Source: Chamaesiphon sp.
GTDB taxonomy: Bacteria > Cyanobacteriota > Cyanobacteriia > Cyanobacteriales > Chamaesiphonaceae
NCBI GenBank assembly: GCA_020059425.1
Contig: JAGVCD010000308.1
Span: 1 to 5,185, forward strand
Direction of reading: 5' to 3'
Length of the DNA stretch: 5,185 nucleotides
Shown here: positions 1 to 5,185 of the stretch, piece by piece
How positions within the stretch are numbered: the stretch's first letter is position 1
Layout of the letters: every line of letters starts with the position of its first letter
Translations under genes and position numbers: made by a program
The notes under the pieces: generated by a model
The model's database searches: none
What the model was told of the DNA's origin: nothing
What the model saw: the letters and a program-made list of their open reading frames with translations, nothing else

Positions 1-1905
1 CTAATTGGCAGTGATGAGGCTCTCTCCAAAATCACCAACATTGCCGACCTAGAAGAAACCAGAACAGCCCTAAATTTGACAGCAGCTTTAGCTCTTTTAG
101 AACTAGGACGAGAAAGGTGGCGGCAGAACGAGCCAGAGAATGGATGTACAGCCCTAGAAACAGGTATTAAGTTACTCAGACAACAGAATGTTTTTCCGAC
201 TGTTCAAGCCGAAATTCAAAAAGAATTAAATAAGTTTCGACCCCAGTACATTTTGTCTCTACTAACCAAGAACAATAATGACGATCCGGCGGCTCGCCAG
301 CAGGTGATCAGCCTCCTGCAAAAACTGGTCGAAGGCTGTAGCGGCAGACAGGGATACATGACCTATGGCATGACCCAAGATGGTTTTATTGCCTACATCG
401 ATCAGATTCGTCAATACCTGACCACCACTGAACAACAAAGCCTGTTTGAAGGGCCAGCTCTGCGTTTAGCTGATCCCGTGTTTACTTATCTGTTGGTCTA
501 CGCGATGGTAGCACGGGGCTTTCACTATCGAATGCCAGAGCTGATTTATCGCGCTCATCAGTTGCTGCTCCAAAATCTCAGCCGTCTCCAGGATGTTTTT
601 ATTGAACAAGCCCTCTGCCATCTATTGCTCGGACAGCAGGCCGAAGCTAACAGTGCCCTCAGCCGCAGCTGTGATCAAGAATCTTTGGGCTACATCCGCA
701 AAAACTCCCCCACCGACAACGATCTGATTCAGGGACTATGCCGATATAGTGAACTGTGGTTTCAATCTCAGGTGTATCCTCACTTTTTAGACTTAAGCCA
801 GCAGCAAGCTTCTTTGGGTAAATATTTTGATGATAAGCAAGTACAAGTCTATCTCGATGATTTACCACAGACCGAACCAGTAGCCATGCCCGAGATGATT
901 GATGCCCAAACGGTCTTCAATCAGGTACCGGCTACGACTGGTTTTACTAAAAGCCAAAATGCTGAAGCTAGTGCAGTGCCAATCATTTCTTCGATCGGCA
1001 TCACCGAGCCAATTAAAGCAAGTGAAAAGGTGGGGGATTTACCCCAGGCCGAACGAATTGGCTATTCAGAACCAGAAATTACTTGGGGTCGCTCCCCTTC
1101 CGGGAATGTGGTTCCTTTTGAGCGCCCTTTCAAAAAGCGAGACTCTTTGCCTCCGAATGTAGTTGAGCTGGATGGATCCAACAATAATCCACCGTTAGAT
1201 GAATTTAATGATGCCACTGGTGGTAAGTTAACAGCGATCAAGGGTAAAGACAAAGGTTTGACTCGCCGTCCTCGCATAGCTTCTGCTAAGCGACGACGGC
1301 GTCATGATTTGCGTTTTTTACTGTGGTTAATCACGGGCAGTATTATTGCCTTAATTGGCTTAGCAATTACCACTTTGTTGTGGGTAAATTCCACCAAATG
1401 GCAAAGTCGCAATTCGGTGGCCACTAGTCCACGTAAAACCCCAGTGGCTGTGATGTCACCAGCTACTCCAGCCGCTTTACCACCAGTAAAACCATCTCCT
1501 CAGTTGGCAACTCTCTTAGCCCCCAATACCGCTCAAGAGTTAGTATCATCTTGGCTTAAAGTTAAAGCCAATTCGCTCTCCAAACAGTATGATATTAGTT
1601 CCCTGGAAGGAGTACTGGCAGAACCAGCTTTAACCAAGGCCCGAGAACGCGCTCAAGAGGCCAAATCTGATGGCTCCTACTGGAAATATCAACATCGAGT
1701 TAATCAAGTGCAATTAACAACTGCTGATCCGAAGCAGCCCGACTCGAGAATAATCAATGCCACTGTGGAAGAAACTGCTGACTACTTCGATCGCACTGGT
1801 CAGCGTCGTGAAAATGAATCTTACAAGGAGAACATCCGCATCAAGTACGAATTATTGAAAAAAGGTAGTCAGTGGTTAATTAAAAATATGACTGTCATCA
1901 AATAA
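1..1905 (+). CDS. ftn2: Ftn2/ZipN (ARC6-type) cell-division protein, 5'-partial
   Basis: The reading frame is open from base 1, so the gene starts left of the window; the TTG at 76 is internal. In this family the missing part carries a J-like domain (inference: about 150 residues lost). Numbering visible residues from 1, the cytoplasmic helical region covers about 1-270 and includes the family-typical stretch QDGFIAYIDQIRQYL at 126-140. A low-complexity linker follows, then a basic cluster K430-R434 (KRRRR), one membrane helix at about 439-462, a Pro-rich linker, and a C-terminal ARC6-like IMS domain (DUF4101) at about 507-634. The basic cluster before the helix places the N-terminus in the cytoplasm and the IMS domain in the periplasm. 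Ftn2/ZipN and plant ARC6 tether FtsZ to the membrane and recruit other division proteins; loss gives filamentous or giant cells. The stop overlaps the start of the downstream AEC permease by one base. Family assignment is very secure; no damage is visible in the part present. Confidence 0.93.
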   Translation, partial: LIGSDEALSKITNIADLEETRTALNLTAALALLELGRERWRQNEPENGCTALETGIKLLRQQNVFPTVQAEIQKELNKFRPQYILSLLTKNNNDDPAARQQVISLLQKLVEGCSGRQGYMTYGMTQDGFIAYIDQIRQYLTTTEQQSLFEGPALRLADPVFTYLLVYAMVARGFHYRMPELIYRAHQLLLQNLSRLQDVFIEQALCHLLLGQQAEANSALSRSCDQESLGYIRKNSPTDNDLIQGLCRYSELWFQSQVYPHFLDLSQQQASLGKYFDDKQVQVYLDDLPQTEPVAMPEMIDAQTVFNQVPATTGFTKSQNAEASAVPIISSIGITEPIKASEKVGDLPQAERIGYSEPEITWGRSPSGNVVPFERPFKKRDSLPPNVVELDGSNNNPPLDEFNDATGGKLTAIKGKDKGLTRRPRIASAKRRRRHDLRFLLWLITGSIIALIGLAITTLLWVNSTKWQSRNSVATSPRKTPVAVMSPATPAALPPVKPSPQLATLLAPNTAQELVSSWLKVKANSLSKQYDISSLEGVLAEPALTKARERAQEAKSDGSYWKYQHRVNQVQLTTADPKQPDSRIINATVEETADYFDRTGQRRENESYKENIRIKYELLKKGSQWLIKNMTVIK

Positions 1906-2843
1906 TGCTCGAGAGTCTATTTCAAGCTTATACCCCACTGCTATTTTGGACTGGCCTGGGCTTTTGGTTAGTCAAATTTCTCCCTAAAGAATTCCCGCAT
2001 TTTTTAGGACGGAGCTTGTATTGGGTGGGTGTACCCTGCGAAATATTTGCTTTAGCCAGGCAAATTGGGGATCTGGAAAATACCAAGCTAGCCCCAGTAA
2101 TTGCCGCTGGCTCTATTTTACTAGGGCTAGCCCTAGGCGGAGTCAGTCTTTATTTTGGCCGCCGCTCCAACTCTTTGCCCCAATTAGAGCGCCCAGACTT
2201 ACAAGGCAGTTGGTTATTGTGTTCAATGCTGGGAAATACTGGTTTTATTGGTCTGTCAGTGGTACCGTTTTTAGTCAGTTCTGAGCATCTAGTGTGGGCG
2301 GTGTTTTATAGCGTCACCCAAAATGTTTTTGGCACTTATGGTTTAGGGGTGCTAGTGTCTAGCTTTTATGGTCGGCAAGTTGGCAGCACCAGGCCCTGGT
2401 GGGAATTATTCAAAGATCTAGTAACGGTTCCTTCTCTATGGGGATTTTTATTGGGATTTACGACCCGCTCCTGGTCTTTTCCGTCGGTCATGGAGGATGG
2501 TTTACAAAGATCGGTTTGGGTGGTAATTGCAGCAGCTTTTGTGTTGATGGGAATTAGGCTCAGCCAAATTGAAGGCTGGCAGAGCTTGCGGTTGGCGCTG
2601 GTACCAGCAGTGCTCAAAACAGTGGTGATGCCCGGAATTTTGGGAATAATCCTACTGAATCTGGATATTCCTCAACCAGCCAGACTGTCTCTGGTAGTAA
2701 TGGCTGGGGTACCTTCGGCCTTTGCAGCGTTGATCTTGTCTGAAGAATATAATCTCGATCGAAACCTAGTAGCTAGTAGCATTATCAACAGCACTGGAAT
2801 TTTCTTGCTGATGCTCCCGGTGTGGATTTATCTGTTTAGCTAG
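1905..2843 (+). CDS. AEC-family (auxin efflux carrier-like) permease
   Basis: A complete 312-residue integral membrane protein, the usual length for bacterial AEC transporters. By eye there are about ten hydrophobic segments in two groups of five (near 9-26, 36-50, 66-84, 104-123, 128-152, then 173-187, 203-218, 229-252, 259-280, 291-311), separated by a short polar loop at 153-172. Family hallmarks are GNTGFIGL at 110-117, the VP of VGVPCEIF at 42-43, VPSLWGFLLG at 175-184, and the C-terminal VPSAFAALILSEEYNLD at 269-285. Bacterial AEC members move organic anions such as malate or malonate, or other small solutes, across the inner membrane; the substrate cannot be read from sequence, and 'auxin' is only the family name. 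The ATG at 1905 shares its A with the ftn2 stop and has no Shine-Dalgarno sequence upstream, which suggests translation by coupling to ftn2. A functional link to cell division is not established. Confidence 0.9.
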   Translation: MLESLFQAYTPLLFWTGLGFWLVKFLPKEFPHFLGRSLYWVGVPCEIFALARQIGDLENTKLAPVIAAGSILLGLALGGVSLYFGRRSNSLPQLERPDLQGSWLLCSMLGNTGFIGLSVVPFLVSSEHLVWAVFYSVTQNVFGTYGLGVLVSSFYGRQVGSTRPWWELFKDLVTVPSLWGFLLGFTTRSWSFPSVMEDGLQRSVWVVIAAAFVLMGIRLSQIEGWQSLRLALVPAVLKTVVMPGILGIILLNLDIPQPARLSLVVMAGVPSAFAALILSEEYNLDRNLVASSIINSTGIFLLMLPVWIYLFS

Positions 2844-2856
2844 CTTGAAATACTAG

Positions 2857-3099
2857 TTTGATTGCGTAACGTCTCTGGAAGAGAATCGCGTTCGTCTTTA
2901 CCTATTGCCCAAATATCAAAGATTAGGAATTGGAACAGTGTTACTTAAGAACCTGATTGCCGAGGCTCAGCAATCTCAAATACCCATACGGTTGAAGGTC
3001 ATGGCCATTAATCCAGCCAAGCTGTTTTATGAAAAACTTGGTTTTATAGTTACTGCCGAGACCCCAGAATTTTTTAGTATGGAAACAATTTCAACTTAA
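2857..3099 (+). pseudogene. GNAT N-acetyltransferase remnant, 5'-truncated
   Basis: After an in-frame stop at 2854-2856 the frame gives 80 residues that match only the C-terminal half of a GNAT fold. It holds the acetyl-CoA pyrophosphate-binding loop (QRLGIGT, the Q/R-x-x-G-x-G/A motif, near 2917-2937), the following helix, a beta strand (RLKVMAINPA), and the typical ending FYEKLGF. Residues before the TTG at 2905 (ENRVRLYLLPKYQ) also fit the family strand leading into that loop, so homology extends upstream of the only available start. No ATG or GTG exists between the stop and the TTG. Full GNAT proteins are about 140-170 residues, so the N-terminal substrate-binding half is missing, and the AEC gene occupies the space where it would lie. 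A remnant is the best reading. A short expressed protein starting at TTG 2905 (64 residues) is possible but would lack half the fold. Confidence 0.75.
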
Positions 3100-3117
3100 A
3101 GGTTGTCGTTTTTGTTT
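3092..3117 (+). terminator. weak intrinsic terminator candidate
   Basis: CAACT (3092-3096) can pair with GGTTG (3101-3105), including one T-G pair, around a TAAA loop. T-rich sequence (TCGTTTTTGTTT) follows. It overlaps the stop of the GNAT remnant and would sit at the end of the ftn2-AEC transcript. The stem is short and mostly AT, so support is weak. Confidence 0.3.
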
Positions 3118-3186
3118 AGTACCGATTAGAATCACATTATACCTTTTCAGAGAAATGTAGTAATTCAGCCATGACAAATCAAACAC

Positions 3187-3216
3187 TTGCCTTTTACCCT
3201 GCGATTTAGCTAGATT
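3187..3216 (+). promoter_or_regulatory. weak sigma70-type promoter candidate upstream of rtcB
   Basis: TTGCCT (3187-3192) and TAGATT (3211-3216) are separated by 18 bases, and each matches the consensus at four of six positions. They lie about 60 bases before the rtcB ATG in the 178-bp AT-rich spacer 3100-3277, which holds no gene. A second, equally weak pair is TTGTTT (3112-3117) with CATTAT (3135-3140), spacing 17. rtcB probably has its own promoter here, because it is separated from the upstream genes, but sequence alone does not single out one site. No clear Shine-Dalgarno sequence precedes the ATG, and I see no riboswitch or operator. Confidence 0.2.
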
Positions 3217-3277
3217 TTCCTTAATATTTAGCATCGTCGTAGGGAAGTTTCACTTCAACCAAACTTAAACCAAAGTT

Positions 3278-4459
3278 ATGCCCTACGAACAGCTAGAAAT
3301 ATCTAGTCCTGCTCCAGTTTTATCCTGGGCTGGACATCCGCTTGGCCACCAAGAAATCGCTATGGCCAAGAACGTCGCCTCTTTACCCTTTGTTTACAAA
3401 CACCTTGCTCTAATGCCTGATGTTCATTTGGGCAGAGGTGCCTTGGTGGGTTCTGTCATCGCCACTCAAGCCGCCTTAATCCCCGCCGCTGTCGGTGTGG
3501 ATATTGGCTGCGGCATGATGGCAGTACAAACTCCTTACAGCGTAGATAAATTAGGCGACAAGCTTAAAAAAATCCGCCTAGACATCGAAGCCGTTATTCC
3601 CACTGGTTTTGGTGACAATAAAGTCACCAGCCGGGAAGTACAAAATTGGCAAGGCTGGCGCAGCTTTGGCGATCTGCATCGCGGTGTGCGCGACCTCGAA
3701 AAAAAGGCGATTAAACAACTAGGTTCTTTGGGTGGTGGCAACCACTTCGTCGAAGTTTGTACCGATACCGAAAACCAAGTGTGGCTAATGCTGCATTCTG
3801 GTTCACGGTTTATTGGTAATAAAGTCGCCCAATGCCATATCAGCACCGCTCGTGATTTGGCTAAAATGGCTTCTACTCCTTTACCCGATAAAGACCTGGC
3901 TTATTTTGTCGCCCAAACCCCAGAATTCGATGCCTACTGGCACGATCTGCAATGGGCACAGGATTACGCCCGGGTCAATCGGGAAATCATGATGGCACGG
4001 CTGATCAAGGTGATTGAAAAGCATTTGGGTGGCGGTAAAAAAATGAAGCCCCTGCTAGTGGTGAATTGTCATCACAACTATGCCGATCGAGAGCAGCATT
4101 TTGATGAAGATGTTTACGTCACTCGCAAGGGTGCTGTCCGCGCTCAAGCTGGGGACTATGGCATTATTCCTGGCTCGATGGGTGCTAAATCTTACATTGT
4201 GAAAGGTAAAGGCAATATACAGAGTTTCTGTAGTTGCTCCCATGGTGCTGGGCGCTTAATGTCGCGCACAGCGGCCAAGGATACCTATTCTTTGGATGAT
4301 TTTCTGGTGCAGACGGCGGGGGTGGAATGCCGCAAAGATCCAGAGCTCATCGATGAGATTCCGGGAGCTTACAAACCGATCGAACAGGTCATGGCTAATC
4401 AAGCCGATCTGGTAGAAGTAGTAGCTACTCTAAAGCAACTTATTTGTGTGAAGGGCTAG
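3278..4459 (+). CDS. rtcB: RtcB RNA ligase (3'-phosphate/5'-OH RNA ligase)
   Basis: A complete 393-residue protein, close to the length of E. coli RtcB. The family joins RNA 2',3'-cyclic phosphate or 3'-phosphate ends to 5'-hydroxyl ends, using GTP and Mn2+ through a guanylated histidine; it works in RNA repair and, in archaea and animals, tRNA splicing. Visible motifs in order: MPDVHLGRGALVGS (46-59); VDIGCGM with metal ligands D75 and C78, the same numbering as E. coli; GGGNHF (152-157) with N155 and H156; LHSGSR with H173; NCHHNYAD (263-270), where H266 is the likely metal ligand; PGSMGAKSY (298-306); and SHGAGR (321-326) with H322 as the expected guanylation site. The C-terminus has the usual PGAYKPIEQVM block and ends in VKG. 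Every expected catalytic residue is present, so an active ligase is likely. No archease or RtcA gene is nearby, and the physiological substrate in cyanobacteria is not evident here. It is convergent with the GST-like gene. Confidence 0.95.
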   Translation: MPYEQLEISSPAPVLSWAGHPLGHQEIAMAKNVASLPFVYKHLALMPDVHLGRGALVGSVIATQAALIPAAVGVDIGCGMMAVQTPYSVDKLGDKLKKIRLDIEAVIPTGFGDNKVTSREVQNWQGWRSFGDLHRGVRDLEKKAIKQLGSLGGGNHFVEVCTDTENQVWLMLHSGSRFIGNKVAQCHISTARDLAKMASTPLPDKDLAYFVAQTPEFDAYWHDLQWAQDYARVNREIMMARLIKVIEKHLGGGKKMKPLLVVNCHHNYADREQHFDEDVYVTRKGAVRAQAGDYGIIPGSMGAKSYIVKGKGNIQSFCSCSHGAGRLMSRTAAKDTYSLDDFLVQTAGVECRKDPELIDEIPGAYKPIEQVMANQADLVEVVATLKQLICVKG

Positions 4460-4498
4460 GTGTAACGCCAAACGAGATCCCGTTTGGCGAGGTTACGC
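4460..4498. terminator. strong hairpin between convergent genes, probable bidirectional terminator
   Basis: CGCCAAACG (4466-4474) and CGTTTGGCG (4481-4489) form a perfect nine-base-pair stem around a six-base loop (AGATCC). After a three-base bulge (AGG, 4490-4492), 4460-4465 pairs with 4493-4498 with one G-T pair, extending the stem to about 15 pairs. It begins right after the rtcB stop and ends five bases before the stop of the minus-strand GST-like gene, filling the 44-bp gap. A T-tract is missing on both strands, so it is not a classical intrinsic terminator. It may instead block readthrough or protect 3' ends. Confidence 0.6.
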
Positions 4499-4503
4499 TG
4501 CAG

Positions 4504-5185
4504 CTAAGATAGGTACTTAGTTTGGCGTTTAATTTGAAGTTGAATCCAGCGTTGCCAGCGCTGGAAATTCTCTTCACTTGGCCGGGTTTGTTGCCAAGCT
4601 GGCCGCGCCTCGATTCGTTGTCGCCAAGCATCAAGACGGGGATAGTCGGCTAGTGATACGCCCAAACGATGGAAGAGTGGGACTGTCGCCCCGGCCACAA
4701 TATCAGCTAGATTTATCTGATTATCTGGGGGCGAGATCTGGCCAACGCTACCAAAATATTTTTGGTCTTGCAATTCATTTTCTAAAAACTGCCAAGCAGT
4801 AGCCAACCGTTGCTGAACAGCAGCAGAGATCGGTTGGTGAGCAGCATTGATGATCGGTATGAAGCTAGGCATTAGCTCATTCGTAATAATCATTTGCACC
4901 ATGCGCATTTTGGCAATTGCCGTTGGATCACTAGGTATCAAAGCTGGTGATGATGGGTAGCGCAATTCCAGATAATCCATAATGGCGATCGATTCAATTA
5001 CGCGCACATCTTCATCCACGATTGCTGGCACATGATGAAAAGGACTGATCGCCAAAAACTCTGGCTCCAGCTGTTGACGAGCCGCCAAGTCAACAACAAC
5101 AGGTTGGTGGGGAATTTGTTTTTCCAAGAGCATTAGCCAAACTCGGCGGGCGATCGGCGATAGGGGATGATAATAAAATTTCAGC
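4504..5185 (-). CDS. glutathione S-transferase-like protein, start just off the window
   Basis: The minus-strand frame is open to the window edge and gives 226 residues. The ATG at 5133-5131 is internal, because residues upstream (LKFYYHPLSPIARRV) are the first strand and active-site loop of the GST thioredoxin fold. Base 5185 reads G on the minus strand, consistent with an ATG two bases outside, making a 227-residue protein, a normal GST length. With that numbering, S10 in the LSPIARRV loop is the candidate catalytic residue, V53-P54 is the cis-proline contact, and E65-S66 is the glutathione gamma-glutamyl contact. The all-helical C-terminal domain covers about 90-227, with NLADIVAGATVPLF as its conserved core. 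GSTs are cytosolic and conjugate or reduce electrophiles and peroxides with glutathione, which cyanobacteria make; class and substrate cannot be assigned. It converges on rtcB with a 44-bp gap, so it is probably transcribed independently. Confidence 0.88.
   Translation of the reverse strand, partial: LKFYYHPLSPIARRVWLMLLEKQIPHQPVVVDLAARQQLEPEFLAISPFHHVPAIVDEDVRVIESIAIMDYLELRYPSSPALIPSDPTAIAKMRMVQMIITNELMPSFIPIINAAHQPISAAVQQRLATAWQFLENELQDQKYFGSVGQISPPDNQINLADIVAGATVPLFHRLGVSLADYPRLDAWRQRIEARPAWQQTRPSEENFQRWQRWIQLQIKRQTKYLS

Noticed and set aside
899..1162. Overlapping ORF in the ftn2 linker region
   Set aside because: The Ftn2 frame continues intact through it, and the alternative product is basic, unstructured and unrecognised.
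76..1905. TTG at 76 as the start of the first gene
   Set aside because: The frame is open to base 1 and the upstream residues continue the helical region of Ftn2; the real start is outside the window.
2366..2617. 83-residue minus-strand ORF inside the AEC gene
   Set aside because: The opposite frame encodes clear AEC membrane segments, and the antisense product has no recognisable features.
3535..3846. 103-residue minus-strand ORF antisense to rtcB
   Set aside because: It overlaps conserved RtcB motifs and has no family features; it is a by-product of the rtcB codons.
4578..4802. 74-residue plus-strand ORF antisense to the GST-like gene
   Set aside because: It lies wholly within the well-supported GST coding region and shows no recognisable domain; it is a frame shadow.
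1..5185. CRISPR array, tRNA, insertion sequence, toxin-antitoxin or defence gene
   Set aside because: I saw no regularly spaced repeats, cloverleaf-like segments, transposase motifs, terminal inverted repeats or defence domains on either strand.

Overview
The window looks like ordinary chromosomal DNA from a cyanobacterium. The main evidence is the first gene, an Ftn2/ZipN (ARC6-type) cell-division protein, a family restricted to cyanobacteria and plastids. The RtcB, AEC-transporter and GST proteins fit this but are less diagnostic. CGATCG, the core of the cyanobacterial HIP1 octamer, occurs seven times by eye, although no perfect GCGATCGC is present. I cannot name the genus.

Layout, left to right. 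(1) 1-1905 (+): the C-terminal 634 residues of Ftn2/ZipN, whose start lies left of the window. (2) 1905-2843 (+): a complete AEC-family (auxin efflux carrier-like) permease. Its ATG shares one base with the ftn2 stop (TAATG), so the two are probably cotranscribed and translationally coupled. (3) 2857-3099 (+): the C-terminal half of a GNAT acetyltransferase with no credible start, most likely a gene remnant. (4) 3100-3277: a 178-bp AT-rich spacer with a weak terminator-like hairpin at its left edge and only weak promoter-like hexamers. (5) 3278-4459 (+): a complete RtcB RNA ligase with all catalytic and metal-binding motifs. (6) 4460-4503: a 44-bp convergent gap almost filled by a strong hairpin. 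(7) 4504-5185 (-): a glutathione S-transferase-like protein. It runs off the right edge, apparently by only two bases, since the last visible base fits the G of an ATG.

Apart from the ftn2/AEC overlap, nothing suggests that the genes form one pathway. Division-site assembly, membrane transport, RNA repair or splicing and glutathione-dependent chemistry appear to be independent housekeeping functions. I found no mobile element, CRISPR array, tRNA, rRNA, toxin-antitoxin pair or defence system, and no convincing novel system. The points most worth a second look are the ftn2-AEC coupling, the truncated GNAT, the hairpin between the convergent genes with its third arm copy inside the GST gene, and the bias for CGATCG without full HIP1.
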